In this document: piece after piece, positions 25,791-35,107 of the stretch
How the letters are laid out: every line of letters begins with the position of its first letter
How positions within the stretch are numbered: position 1 is the first letter of the stretch
Source: Eshraghiella sp964414835
GTDB taxonomy: Bacteria > Bacillota > Clostridia > Lachnospirales > Lachnospiraceae
Length of the DNA: 64,000 nt
Assembly (NCBI GenBank): GCA_964414835.1
Contig: CAYPWY010000009.1
Coordinates: 8,300-72,299 of the forward strand
Direction of reading: 5' to 3'
Translations under genes and position numbers: made by a program
Notes under the pieces: model-generated
Seen by the model: only the letters and a program-made list of their open reading frames with translations
Databases searched by the model: none
What the model was told of the DNA's origin: nothing

Positions 25791-28448
25791 ATGAAAAGAG
25801 CAGTGATAGGTATTCTGGCACATGTGGATGCCGGAAAAACAACATTAACGGAAGCGCTTTTATATGAAAGCGGAATGATAGATAAGGTTGGACGCGTGGA
25901 TAACAAAGATGCGTTTCTGGATACCTATGCCATTGAAAAAGAGCGTGGAATAACGGTTTTTTCAAAGCAGGCGGAGATGGATTTTGAAGGACTTCACATA
26001 ACCCTTATTGATACGCCGGGGCATGTTGATTTTGGCGCAGAGATGGAACGGAGCCTTATGATACTTGACTATGCCGTACTTGTCATAAGCGGCGCGGACG
26101 GAATACAGGGTCATACCCTGACCTTGTGGAGCCTGCTGAAAAAATACAATATTCCGGCGTTTATTTTTGTCAATAAAATGGACAGAGCAGATACCAACAA
26201 GGAAAAGCTTCTGACCCGGCTTCAGGAGGAGCTGTCGGATAAAATAACAGATTTTTCACAGGACGGAATGCCGTACGAGGAAATATCATTGTGCGATGAT
26301 GATTTGCTGGATGAATATCTCGGTACGGGCAGTCTGACGGAAGGAAGCATAGCAAAAGCTGTGTGGGACAGAAAGCTTTTTCCATGCTTTTTCGGTTCCG
26401 CACTTAAACTTACAGGTGTTGACAGGTTTGTAACCGGGATAACAGGTCTTATAAAACAGAGAATATATAATGACATAATTTCCGGGAAAATATATAAAAT
26501 AAGCCGGGATGAAAAAGGTGAAAGGCTCACGTTTATGAAGCTGACAGGCGGAACGCTGAAAGCCAGAGATATTGTCAATGGTGTCCATGAAAACGGCAGT
26601 GAGTGGAGCGGCAAGGTCAATGGCATAAGGATATATTCCGGAAGCAGATTCCGGTCAGTCAGTGAAGTATCGGCGGGAACCGTATGTGCCGTGACAGGAC
26701 TTGGAGATACCAAAGCCGGGGATGTATTTGGCGCTGAGGAAAATAATTTTAAACCATATCTTGAGCCTGTGATAACATATGGAATCATACTGCCGGAGTC
26801 CGTCAATATATCATCAGGCTATGAGGCACTAAGCAAAATAAGTGAAGAAATTCCTGAGCTGGATATTTCCATGAACAAAGAGAATGGTGAAATAACAGTC
26901 AAGGTCATGGGTCAGGTTCAGACAGAGATTTTAAAAAGGCTTGTCAGTGAACGGGCAGGATTTGAGATAGCCTTGGGCGCAGGAAGTATAGTATATAAGG
27001 AAACCATAGACAATGTCGTGGAAGGTGTGGGACATTTTGAACCGCTGAAGCATTATGCAGAGGTGCATCTAAAGCTTGAGCCGGGTGAACGAGGTACGGG
27101 ACTGGTGTTTGACAGTACATGCAGTGAGGATTTGCTTGCGAAAAACTGGCAGAGACTTATAATGACTCATCTTGAGGAACGACGTCATATGGGTGTACTT
27201 ACAAAATCACCGATAACGGATATGAAAATAACACTTATTGCCGGAAAAGCCCATTTAAAGCATACGGAAGGCGGCGATTTCCGTCAGGCTGTGTACCGGG
27301 CTGTAAGGCAGGGACTTATGAAAGCGGAATGCAGGCTTCTTGAGCCTGTGTACAGCTTCAGGATGGAGGTGCCTGCTGAGTGTGTGGGACGTGCCATGAA
27401 TGATGTGCGGCAGATGAACGGAAGCTTCGGTCAGCCTGAAAACCACGGCGACACTTCTGTAATTTGCGGTTACGGACCTGTCAGTGAGATGATGACATAT
27501 GGCAGGGAGCTTATGTCTTATACCCATGGAATGGGAAAAATAACAATGGTGCCTGACGGCTATGATTACTGTCACAATGAAGCAGAGGTTATAGCGGCAG
27601 CCGCCTATGAGCCTGAGAGCGATATTGAAAATACAGGTGATTCGGTATTCTGCGCACATGGTGCGGGATTTACCGTACCATGGTATCAGGTGGAACAATA
27701 TATGCACCTTGAAGGTATGGAATCAACCGGAAAAATCAGTGAGCGGGCAGCGGAGGCTGTTTTAATTGCGGAAAATGCCCGCAGAGACGTAAAATCAAAA
27801 CTTGATATGGCTATCGGAACAGAGGAAATAGATGAAATCATAGCCAAAAGCGGAGGAGCCAATAAGGCGCCTAAATCTTCGGCGCATCAGGGCTTATACG
27901 GCAAACGCCGTAAATCGGAATATCCCGTTTTGAGAAATTATAATGCAGCGCCCCAAAAGGAACGATATATGCTTGTGGACGGGTATAATGTTATTTTTGC
28001 ATGGAGTGAACTGAATGAACTTGCAAAGGACAATATTGACAGTGCAAGAGGCAGGCTTATAGATATAATGTGCAGCTATCAGGCGGCGAAACAGGTGGAG
28101 CTCATTGTTGTTTTTGATGCGTACCGCATACAGGGACATATGACGGAAATTCTCGATATCAACAATATACATGTAGTTTATACCAAGGAGGCACAGACCG
28201 CAGACCGATATATAGAAGAGTTTGCACATGACAACAGTGCCAGATATGATATAACAGTGGTTACGTCGGATGGGCTTGAACAGATAATAATACGGGGTGA
28301 GGGCTGCGGACTTATATCTTCAAGAGAGTTTCAGGAAGAGGTACGTAATGTCTGCCACAGGCATATTGAGAATTACCGTATGTCGCAGTCCGGCAATGAT
28401 AAAAGCTATATTGGCCAGTTGTTTGAAGCTGTAAAGGAGGATAAATAA
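25791..28448 (+). CDS. TetM-like translation GTPase fused to a Rae1/YacP-type NYN ribonuclease domain
   Basis: An 885-residue fusion. The N-terminal part (about 1-690) is an EF-G-like ribosomal-protection GTPase: G1 LAHVDAGKTT, RGIT, DTPGH, NKMD, then domains II-V with an EVHLKLEPGERGTG domain-IV segment. The C-terminal part (about 722-865) is a NYN domain close to B. subtilis Rae1/YacP: LVDGYNVIFAW, VVFDAY, VVYTKEAQTADRYIE and VVTSDGLEQ keep the acidic catalytic residues. Rae1 cuts mRNA in the ribosomal A site, and TetM-type GTPases bind the same region, so a ribosome-directed rescue or quality-control factor is suggested. Ordinary tetracycline resistance is possible but less likely. The gene overlaps nfo by 1 nt. 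Confidence 0.88.
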   Translation: MKRAVIGILAHVDAGKTTLTEALLYESGMIDKVGRVDNKDAFLDTYAIEKERGITVFSKQAEMDFEGLHITLIDTPGHVDFGAEMERSLMILDYAVLVISGADGIQGHTLTLWSLLKKYNIPAFIFVNKMDRADTNKEKLLTRLQEELSDKITDFSQDGMPYEEISLCDDDLLDEYLGTGSLTEGSIAKAVWDRKLFPCFFGSALKLTGVDRFVTGITGLIKQRIYNDIISGKIYKISRDEKGERLTFMKLTGGTLKARDIVNGVHENGSEWSGKVNGIRIYSGSRFRSVSEVSAGTVCAVTGLGDTKAGDVFGAEENNFKPYLEPVITYGIILPESVNISSGYEALSKISEEIPELDISMNKENGEITVKVMGQVQTEILKRLVSERAGFEIALGAGSIVYKETIDNVVEGVGHFEPLKHYAEVHLKLEPGERGTGLVFDSTCSEDLLAKNWQRLIMTHLEERRHMGVLTKSPITDMKITLIAGKAHLKHTEGGDFRQAVYRAVRQGLMKAECRLLEPVYSFRMEVPAECVGRAMNDVRQMNGSFGQPENHGDTSVICGYGPVSEMMTYGRELMSYTHGMGKITMVPDGYDYCHNEAEVIAAAAYEPESDIENTGDSVFCAHGAGFTVPWYQVEQYMHLEGMESTGKISERAAEAVLIAENARRDVKSKLDMAIGTEEIDEIIAKSGGANKAPKSSAHQGLYGKRRKSEYPVLRNYNAAPQKERYMLVDGYNVIFAWSELNELAKDNIDSARGRLIDIMCSYQAAKQVELIVVFDAYRIQGHMTEILDINNIHVVYTKEAQTADRYIEEFAHDNSARYDITVVTSDGLEQIIIRGEGCGLISSREFQEEVRNVCHRHIENYRMSQSGNDKSYIGQLFEAVKEDK

Positions 28449-29284
28449 TGCTGACGATAGGATGTCATTTGTCGGTATCAAAAGGATACCTGCATATGGG
28501 AAAAGAAGCTGTATCCATAGGAGCCAACACATTTCAGTTTTTTTCAAGAAACCCAAGGGGCGGGAATGCCAAGGCTATTGATGCCAAGGATTTACAGGCA
28601 TTTGTGGAATTTGCCAAGGAAAACGGCATAAATACAATTCTGGCACATGCACCGTACACTCTTAACCCGTGTGCCAAAGATGAGGGACTTAGAAAGTTTG
28701 CGGCTGACACCATGCTGGAGGATTTACGGCGAACGGAAGGCTTGAATGGCTGTATGTACAATTTTCATCCGGGAAGCCATGTTAAGCAAGGCGTGGAGAC
28801 AGGAATAATGTATATATCCGATTTACTTAACAGAACCTTTGACAGCTACACAGGTAATACGGTGGTGCTTCTTGAGACAATGGCAGGAAAAGGAAGTGAA
28901 ATCGGCAGAAATTTTGAAGAGCTGGCAATGATTATAGACCGGGTAGAGCAGAAGGACAGAATCGGAGTGTGCTTTGACACATGCCATGTATGGGACGGCG
29001 GCTATGACATTGCAGGTGACTTAGAGGGTGTACTTAATGATTTTGACAGAATAATCGGACTTGGCAGGCTTAGAGCCATACATCTCAATGACAGCATGAA
29101 TGTGTTGGGAAGCCATAAGGACCGCCATGAAAAGATAGGACAGGGCAATATAGGGATAGAAGCTTTTGAAAGAATAATCAACAACAAACGACTGAAAGGA
29201 ATACCATTCTTTCTTGAAACACCTAACGAACTGCCGGGCTACAAGGCGGAAATAGAGCTTTTGAGAGGACTTGAGAAACTGTGA
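28448..29284 (+). CDS. nfo: Endonuclease IV (AP endonuclease)
   Basis: A 278-residue TIM-barrel AP endonuclease that nicks DNA at abasic sites using a trinuclear Zn site. Metal-binding segments are visible: IGCHLS, HAPY, FHPGSH, LLETMAG, FDTCHVWDGGYD, HLNDS and RHEKIGQG. Its start overlaps the stop of the GTPase-NYN gene (TAATG), so the two are translationally coupled. AAAGGAGG lies at the end of the upstream gene. The length is usual for the family. Confidence 0.95.
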   Translation: MLTIGCHLSVSKGYLHMGKEAVSIGANTFQFFSRNPRGGNAKAIDAKDLQAFVEFAKENGINTILAHAPYTLNPCAKDEGLRKFAADTMLEDLRRTEGLNGCMYNFHPGSHVKQGVETGIMYISDLLNRTFDSYTGNTVVLLETMAGKGSEIGRNFEELAMIIDRVEQKDRIGVCFDTCHVWDGGYDIAGDLEGVLNDFDRIIGLGRLRAIHLNDSMNVLGSHKDRHEKIGQGNIGIEAFERIINNKRLKGIPFFLETPNELPGYKAEIELLRGLEKL

Positions 29285-29304
29285 GAAAAATGTGTTGACA
29301 ATCT

Positions 29305-29335
29305 TTGCCAAGAATGTAACAATTTAGTATATAAT
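29305..29335 (+). promoter_or_regulatory. Likely gltX promoter
   Basis: TTGCCA (29305-29310) is followed after 17 bp by TATATA (29328-29333), with TATAAT overlapping at 29330-29335. A TTGACA lies 10 bp further upstream. Exact pairing is uncertain. Confidence 0.55.
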
Positions 29336-29394
29336 AAAGTAAATGTATTTCCGGTGCAGGATATTGCAGCCGGAAGCTATAAATGGAGGCAAAA

Positions 29395-31056
29395 ATGGAC
29401 AACTTAAAGTTAGCTGAATTACTTTTTCCTGATGTGACATGCTCACCGGAGTATTACGAGGAAAAATTCCCATATAGAAAGCTGCCAAGCAAGGCGCAGG
29501 TTACCAGAATGGCGCCAAGCCCTACAGGGTTTATACATCTCGGAAATCTTTACAGCGCACTTGCAGATGAAAGAATAGCCCACAGGAATGGCGGTGTTTT
29601 CTACTTAAGAATAGAAGATACCGATGAGAAACGTAAGGTTGACGGAGCGGTAGAGACAATCATTAATGTTTTAAGATATTTTGACATAGAATTTGATGAG
29701 GGAGCGGGATTTCCTGAGGATGCGCCTCAGAATGCATACGGTCCGTATTTCCAGCGTCAGCGTGTGGAGATTTATCATGCATATGCCAAGAGCCTTGTTG
29801 AGAGAGGATTGGCTTATCCTTGCTTTTGCACTGAGGAGGATTTGGAGAAGGTCAGACTTAGACAGGAGACGGACAAGGTTCTTACGGGCTATTATGGCAG
29901 GTATGCCCAGTGCAGAAACCTGACATATGAAGATATTAAGGCAAAGCTTGATTCAGGAGAGACTTATGTTTTAAGACTTCGCTCCCAGGGAAGTCCTGAT
30001 AAGGAAATCACATTTGTTGACAGCATTATGGGAGAAATCAGGCTTCCTGAAAATATCCATGATATTGTGCTGCTGAAGCGTGACGGTGTTCCCACATACC
30101 ATTTTGCACATGCTATAGACGACCACCTTATGAGAACCACTACGGTTATCCGCGGCGGCGAGTGGCTGGCTTCGGTGCCTACACACTATGAGCTTTTTAA
30201 CGTGCTTGGTTTTAAGATGCCGGCATACGGACATACGGCGCATCTCATGAAATTTGACGAGGAAACCGGCGGTAAACGTAAGCTTTCCAAGAGAAAAGAC
30301 CCTGAGCTGTCACTTGATTACTACCGCAAAGACGGCTATCATCCTAAGACTATGAAGGTTTACCTTCTTACATTGCTGAACTCTAATTTTGAAGAGTGGT
30401 ATGAGAAGTTTCCTGACAAGGATATCAATGAATTTCCATTCTCCATAGAGAAAATGAGTCAGTCCGGTGCGCTTTTTGATAAGGATAAGCTTCATAACAT
30501 ATGCAAAAATGAGCTTGCCAAGCTATCAGAGCAGGAGATGTATGATTTTCTGTATGACTGGGCAGAGGAAAATGAGCCTGACAAAGCACGAAGCTGGTTT
30601 GCAGACAAGGAGAAAATGCTTTCTATTCTCAGGCTTTATATGGGAATCGGCATGAAGCGCAGAAGAAAAGATTTTGTATATGCAAGGCAGATATTTGAGT
30701 TGATCGGGTATTTCTTCGGAACAGGTGAAGCTGCCGCAGAGGATACCTTTAAAATGGACAGTGATATTACCAAGGCTGTGCTGGCTGAATATCTTGCCTC
30801 ATATGACCATGATGCCGATAATTCCCAATGGTTTGACAATCTTAAGGTGATTGCCGATAAGTTTGGTTTTGCTTCGGATATGAAGGCTTATAAGGCAAAT
30901 CCTGAGAATTACAAGGGAAGCATATCGGATGTGGCAGAGATGGTAAGAATTGCAGTTACCGGAATGGCAAACACCCCTGATTTGTGGACTATTATCCATA
31001 TAATAGGGGAACATGATATGCGTGACAAGATTAGCACTGCAATAAACAGCTTGTAG
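29395..31056 (+). CDS. gltX: Glutamate--tRNA ligase
   Basis: Charges tRNA-Glu (and possibly tRNA-Gln for transamidation). It is a class I synthetase with PSPTGFIHLGN (HIGH motif, about residue 46) and KLSKRKDP (KMSKS motif, about residue 297). At 553 residues it is longer than the usual 470-500 and belongs to the longer clostridial GltX/GlnRS-like form, with an N-terminal extension before the HIGH motif. GGAGG at 29385-29389 favours ATG 29395 over ATG 29383. Confidence 0.94.
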   Translation: MDNLKLAELLFPDVTCSPEYYEEKFPYRKLPSKAQVTRMAPSPTGFIHLGNLYSALADERIAHRNGGVFYLRIEDTDEKRKVDGAVETIINVLRYFDIEFDEGAGFPEDAPQNAYGPYFQRQRVEIYHAYAKSLVERGLAYPCFCTEEDLEKVRLRQETDKVLTGYYGRYAQCRNLTYEDIKAKLDSGETYVLRLRSQGSPDKEITFVDSIMGEIRLPENIHDIVLLKRDGVPTYHFAHAIDDHLMRTTTVIRGGEWLASVPTHYELFNVLGFKMPAYGHTAHLMKFDEETGGKRKLSKRKDPELSLDYYRKDGYHPKTMKVYLLTLLNSNFEEWYEKFPDKDINEFPFSIEKMSQSGALFDKDKLHNICKNELAKLSEQEMYDFLYDWAEENEPDKARSWFADKEKMLSILRLYMGIGMKRRRKDFVYARQIFELIGYFFGTGEAAAEDTFKMDSDITKAVLAEYLASYDHDADNSQWFDNLKVIADKFGFASDMKAYKANPENYKGSISDVAEMVRIAVTGMANTPDLWTIIHIIGEHDMRDKISTAINSL

Positions 31057-31100
31057 AATAATCGGTTAAAATGTTATTAACATAAAGAGGAGGATTTGTT

Positions 31101-31394
31101 ATGAGTAAAAAATATATGAGAGTTCCCTTTGAAGTGGAGGCTGTGGAGTATGAAGCTGGCAAGGGTATCGAAGACGGTTTTAAACCTTGGACGGATGTGG
31201 TAACACAGGGATTTGTGTCAACGGATAAACTGATTAAGATTAAGGATGAAAATGATGTTATTATGTGTCCGTTTGTAACAAGCCGCCGGGGAATTGTTTT
31301 TATACGGGAAGGAGACTATGTGATAAAGGAAGCCAGCGGTGATAAGCACTGCTGCGGTGCGGACAAATTCCATGACAGATATAAGGAAATATAA
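31101..31394 (+). CDS. PGDYG-domain-like small protein
   Basis: A 97-residue soluble protein with RKGI-type beta segments and a C-terminal REGDYVIKEASGDKHCC and FHDRYKEI pattern resembling the PGDYG domain, which occurs in phage and bacterial small proteins of unknown function. GAGGAGG precedes ATG 31101. It is placed between gltX and a small HMA protein and may be co-transcribed with the latter. No function can be assigned. Confidence 0.7.
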   Translation: MSKKYMRVPFEVEAVEYEAGKGIEDGFKPWTDVVTQGFVSTDKLIKIKDENDVIMCPFVTSRRGIVFIREGDYVIKEASGDKHCCGADKFHDRYKEI

Positions 31395-31415
31395 ATAGAG
31401 AAAAGGAGCATATGA

Positions 31416-31667
31416 ATGAATAAGTATATTGTAGGAATTGAAGGAATGGCTTGTTCTATGTGCGAGGCGCATATGAACGATGCGGTAAGACAGAATTTCA
31501 AGGTTAAAAAGGTAAACTCCTCACATTCCAAGAAGGAGACGGTTATTGTAACAGAGGAGGATATTACAGAAGATGCGCTCAGCAAAATCATCTCCGAAAC
31601 CGGATACAAGATGACTTCCTTTGAGAGACAGGATTATGAGAAAAAGGGGCTTTTCAAGAGAAAATAG
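31416..31667 (+). CDS. Small heavy-metal-associated (HMA) domain protein
   Basis: An 83-residue protein with one HMA ferredoxin-like fold and the metal-binding loop GMACSMCEAHMND (CxxC), followed by a Lys-rich tail. Such proteins bind Cu+ or Zn2+ and pass it to P-type ATPases, as CopZ does. The copper genes csoR-copA lie 25 kb away, so a link is possible but not direct. AAAGGAG precedes the ATG. Confidence 0.9.
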   Translation: MNKYIVGIEGMACSMCEAHMNDAVRQNFKVKKVNSSHSKKETVIVTEEDITEDALSKIISETGYKMTSFERQDYEKKGLFKRK

Positions 31668-31694
31668 TTTTTGAGAGAAAATAATCAGGAAAAG

Positions 31695-31740
31695 CAAAAG
31701 CTGCTTCCCTGCTGCAGAGCATGGGAGCAGCTTTTGTTGT
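31695..31740. terminator. Bidirectional terminator between the HMA gene and the ABC permease
   Basis: The arms CAAAAGCTGCTTCCC and GGGAGCAGCTTTTG pair with a one-base bulge around a 13-nt loop, in the spacer between convergent genes. Confidence 0.85.
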
Positions 31741-31781
31741 ATATGAAACATTGCATTAAAGCCTGTGGGTACATATGTGAA

Positions 31782-32582
31782 TCAGCGTATATCCTTTTTG
31801 TTAATAAGTACGCAGGATATGGTACAGGACAGAACGAAAAACACTGCCGCAACAATTCCTGAACGGACAAGCACCTCTTTGGAAGCGGATGAATTGATGT
31901 AATAAAGCAGATTACCGATATTTGTGTATTGTGCCGCATCAAAATCCGATATACCAAGCAGTTTGTCAAAGATTAAGTCAATCAGGGAAAAAAGAGTGCT
32001 GCCGAGAAGCACATATATAATTCCCACAATCATAGGCATTGTTGCTTTACGGGTCGTCATAAAAAGCATCATTATAACCGATGCCAGTGACATATTCAGA
32101 AGTATGCTCCAGACAACCTCAAGAATAATACCCCGCATATTGTCAACCGTATTGACTCCGATAATACCCACGCATCCCACAATTACACACAGGACTGTGA
32201 AAAGCTGCATTATTATTACAGCTGTAAAAATACATACCAGCTTTGAAAATACCAGTCCTGAGCGTCTGGCTATCATTGAAGCGGTATTCTTGATATAGCC
32301 GTGTTTGTATTCTGCGCTGCAGAAGAGCACAGTGAAAATAACGGTGAAAAGCACAAGGAAATTGCCTTGGAAAAATGAATCAAAATATTCATCTACGGTA
32401 CTCGGCATCATCTCTTCAATATTTTCACCAAGGGCGGCGCCCATTTCAGATGCCGCGGTACTGGAGGTTATATAAAAACTCCAGATTATAAATGAGCATG
32501 ATAATATGACTGCTCCGAGAATTATATAGAGGCTTTTTGTCCTTATAAATTTGTAAAAATCCATTTTAAGAGTTCTAAGCAT
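31782..32582 (-). CDS. ABC-2 type transporter permease
   Basis: A 266-residue membrane protein with six hydrophobic segments and the extracytoplasmic loop after the first helix that is typical of Bcr/lantibiotic-immunity-type ABC-2 permeases. ATG 32582 is chosen because GGAGG lies 8 nt upstream; a GTG at 32591 overlaps that ribosome binding site. It overlaps the 3' end of its ATPase gene by 8 nt. Likely role: export of or immunity to a peptide antibiotic. Confidence 0.88.
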   Translation of the reverse strand: MLRTLKMDFYKFIRTKSLYIILGAVILSCSFIIWSFYITSSTAASEMGAALGENIEEMMPSTVDEYFDSFFQGNFLVLFTVIFTVLFCSAEYKHGYIKNTASMIARRSGLVFSKLVCIFTAVIIMQLFTVLCVIVGCVGIIGVNTVDNMRGIILEVVWSILLNMSLASVIMMLFMTTRKATMPMIVGIIYVLLGSTLFSLIDLIFDKLLGISDFDAAQYTNIGNLLYYINSSASKEVLVRSGIVAAVFFVLSCTISCVLINKKDIR

Positions 32583-33495
32583 TGTCGGCACCTCCGGTCA
32601 TGTTGAAGAAAAACTCTTCAAGTCCTGCCTGCTCAATCCATATTGAAGCTACAAATATGTCTGCTTTGCAGAGCGACATATTAATCTGTGAACTGTCATC
32701 AAGATGTTCATAAATATGGATTGTGTTTTGGTCAATAATGTTGAATTTGTGAATGTTGATGCTGTGAAGCAGGCTGGCAGCAGAATTGACATCATATACT
32801 TTAATTACAATACGGGACTCGCATTTTTCAGATAATTCCTCAGGGGTAAGCTCAGCAATAAGCTTTCCGCCGTTGATGATTCCGTAATGTGTGGCTATCT
32901 TGGATAATTCCTCAAGTATATGGCTTGATATTATTATTGTTTTTCCCTGCTCTTTATTAAGCCTTAATATTGTACTTCTGATTTCTGCAATACCCTGAGG
33001 GTCAAGACCGTTAATGGGCTCGTCCAGAATAAGTATTTCAGGGTCTCCCACCAGAGCCAAGGCTATTCCCAAACGCTGCTTCATACCCATGGAGTAGGTT
33101 TTGGTACTTTTTTTACCTGCATTGCCAAGTCCCACTGTGTATAAAAGATTGTTTATATATTGGGGGTCACTGATTCCTGCACAAAGGCATTTCAGCTTGA
33201 TATTGTCGTAGGCGGACATATCGGCGTAAAGTCCCGGTTCTTCAATCAGAATACCTATTTTGGAAAACATATTCCGACGGCGGAGCTCATCGCTTTCCAT
33301 ACCGAATATATTAAAATTTCCGCCTGTGGCATGGGCAAGACCACTGAGAATTTTGAGAGTGGTCGTCTTACCGGCGCCGTTACGGCCTATAAAACCGTAT
33401 ATGTCCCCCTTTTTCACATGGAGATTGATAGAATCAACAGCCTTGATTTTTTTATACTGTTTAGTAAGGTTGTCAGTGGTTAAAATATAATCCAT
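32575..33495 (-). CDS. ABC transporter ATP-binding protein (BcrA-like)
   Basis: A 306-residue ATPase with Walker A GRNGAGKTT, signature YSMGMKQRLGIALAL, Walker B EILILDEPINGLDPQG and a C-terminal accessory region, the pattern of BcrA/lantibiotic-immunity ATPases. GGGAGG lies 8 nt before the ATG. It is first in a two-gene operon behind a promoter with two 18-nt direct repeats, suggesting control by a response regulator not present in this window. Confidence 0.93.
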   Translation of the reverse strand: MDYILTTDNLTKQYKKIKAVDSINLHVKKGDIYGFIGRNGAGKTTTLKILSGLAHATGGNFNIFGMESDELRRRNMFSKIGILIEEPGLYADMSAYDNIKLKCLCAGISDPQYINNLLYTVGLGNAGKKSTKTYSMGMKQRLGIALALVGDPEILILDEPINGLDPQGIAEIRSTILRLNKEQGKTIIISSHILEELSKIATHYGIINGGKLIAELTPEELSEKCESRIVIKVYDVNSAASLLHSINIHKFNIIDQNTIHIYEHLDDSSQINMSLCKADIFVASIWIEQAGLEEFFFNMTGGADNA

Positions 33496-33524
33496 ACATA
33501 TATCCTCCCTTATTGATAAATATG

Positions 33525-33582
33525 ATTATACAGTGTTTTGGTTATTTTGACAATCCTGCTTGTGTTTTGGCAATCCTGCTTG
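33525..33582 (-). promoter_or_regulatory. ABC operon promoter with 20-bp-period direct repeats
   Basis: On the minus strand TTGTCA (33553-33548), 17 bp, TATAAT (33530-33525). Two nearly identical 18-nt repeats, TTTTGACAATCCTGCTTG and TTTTGGCAATCCTGCTTG on the plus strand (33545-33562, 33565-33582), are 20 bp apart and cover and extend beyond the -35, as expected for a dimeric activator. Confidence 0.75.
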
Positions 33583-33586
33583 ATAA

Positions 33587-33615
33587 TTGACATTAAAAGT
33601 GATAAATTATATTTT
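33587..33615 (+). promoter_or_regulatory. Likely pyk promoter
   Basis: TTGACA (33587-33592), 17 bp, TATTTT (33610-33615), back to back with the divergent ABC operon promoter; a leader of about 65 nt would follow. Confidence 0.6.
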
Positions 33616-33685
33616 GAGCTTATTTTTATATGTATAATTATGGATGATATGACAGATTATGTTAATGAGTGGAAGGAGAAGACTT

Positions 33686-35104
33686 ATGCGCAAAACTAAA
33701 ATCATATGTACAATGGGACCGGCTACAGACGATTCGGAGGTTTTAAAAAGACTTATAATGGCAGGAATGAATGTGGCAAGGCTGAATTTTTCACACGGAA
33801 CACATGAGGAACAGAAAGCAAGAATGGATGCTATTAAGGCTGCCAGAGCTGAATGTCAGAAGTCAGTTGCAATACTTCTGGACACAAAAGGTCCGGAGAT
33901 ACGTGTGCGTGATTTTGAGAACGGCAAAGTGTTACTGGAAAACGGACAGGATTTCATACTTACAAGTGAGGATATATTGGGAGACGCCACAAGGGCATCA
34001 ATTACATTCGGGAAATTATATAAGGATGTTGACATAGGAACGAAAATACTTATTGATGACGGACTCATAGAGATGCAGGTTAAGGAAATTGTCGGAACGG
34101 ATATAGTGTGTACGGTTATTAACGGAGGATATGTTTCCAACCATAAGGGCGTCAATGTTCCGGGAGCACACATAAACATGAAATTTCTCAGTGATGTGGA
34201 TAAAGCGGATATTCTTTTCGGTATCGAAAATGACGTGGATTTTGTTGCGGCATCTTTTGTCAGATGCGCTGATGATGTAAGACAGATAAGAAAGCTGCTT
34301 GATGAGAACGACGGTAAATTAATAAAGATTATTTCCAAGATTGAAAACCAGGAAGGCCTTGACAATATAGATGAGATTATTGAGGTATCAGATGCAATTA
34401 TGGTGGCAAGAGGCGATATGGGTGTTGAGCTTCCTGATGAGGAGGTGCCTATTGCCCAGAAAATAATAATCAAAAAGGTATACGAGGCAGGCAAGCAGGT
34501 TATAACAGCAACACAGATGCTTGATTCCATGATTAAAAATCCGCGTCCGACCCGTGCGGAAACAGCCGATGTAGCCAATGCCATATATGACGGCACAAGC
34601 GCAATTATGCTTTCCGGTGAGACGGCGGCAGGAAAATATCCGGTTGAATCATTGGAAATGATGGTAAGAATAGCCGAGAGGACGGAGCAGGATATAGATT
34701 ATAAGAAAAAATTTTTTACAAGGGACAGAGAATCCAATCCGGATGTGACTGATGCCATCTGCCATGCCACCTGTACAACAGCATATGACCTTAATGCCAG
34801 TGCCATAATAGTTGTAACAAAATCGGGAAGGTCCGCAAGGATGATTTCAAGATACCGTCCTGCATGTGACATTATAGGATGTGCAACAACAGAGAAGGTG
34901 TGCCGCCAGCTTAGTATGGCATGGGGAATAACGCCGGTTCTGCTTAAAGAGAAGCATGATGTGTTTGTGCTTTTTGACCATGCTGTCGAAAAGTCTAAGG
35001 AGCAGGGACTTGTGGATGCCGGAGATATAACCGTAATCACATCAGGCGTTCCTATCGGAATTTCGGGAACTACCAATATGCTTAAGGTGGAGGTTGTTGA
35101 ATAG
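33686..35104 (+). CDS. pyk: Pyruvate kinase
   Basis: Final ATP-forming step of glycolysis. The 472-residue protein has the N-terminal KTKIICTMGPA and NFSHG, the catalytic-site segment MVARGDMGVE, TATQMLDSM and RAETADVANA, and a C-terminal allosteric domain. It lacks the extra PEP-utiliser domain found in Bacillus and many other Firmicute enzymes. GGAAGGAG precedes ATG 33686; an upstream in-frame ATG at 33659 lacks a ribosome binding site. glpK follows after 3 nt. Confidence 0.96.
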   Translation: MRKTKIICTMGPATDDSEVLKRLIMAGMNVARLNFSHGTHEEQKARMDAIKAARAECQKSVAILLDTKGPEIRVRDFENGKVLLENGQDFILTSEDILGDATRASITFGKLYKDVDIGTKILIDDGLIEMQVKEIVGTDIVCTVINGGYVSNHKGVNVPGAHINMKFLSDVDKADILFGIENDVDFVAASFVRCADDVRQIRKLLDENDGKLIKIISKIENQEGLDNIDEIIEVSDAIMVARGDMGVELPDEEVPIAQKIIIKKVYEAGKQVITATQMLDSMIKNPRPTRAETADVANAIYDGTSAIMLSGETAAGKYPVESLEMMVRIAERTEQDIDYKKKFFTRDRESNPDVTDAICHATCTTAYDLNASAIIVVTKSGRSARMISRYRPACDIIGCATTEKVCRQLSMAWGITPVLLKEKHDVFVLFDHAVEKSKEQGLVDAGDITVITSGVPIGISGTTNMLKVEVVE

Positions 35105-35107
35105 TCA

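Noticed and set aside
26222..26806. 194-residue antisense frame within the GTPase-NYN gene
   Set aside because: Shadow frame; Ser/Pro-rich composition typical of reversed coding sequence.
25791..28448. Simple call as a tetracycline resistance gene
   Set aside because: The NYN fusion and clostridial housekeeping context make resistance only one possibility; no tet leader or mobile element is present.
33856..34596. 246-residue antisense frame within pyk
   Set aside because: It is a shadow of the pyk reading frame, without a ribosome binding site or recognisable domain.
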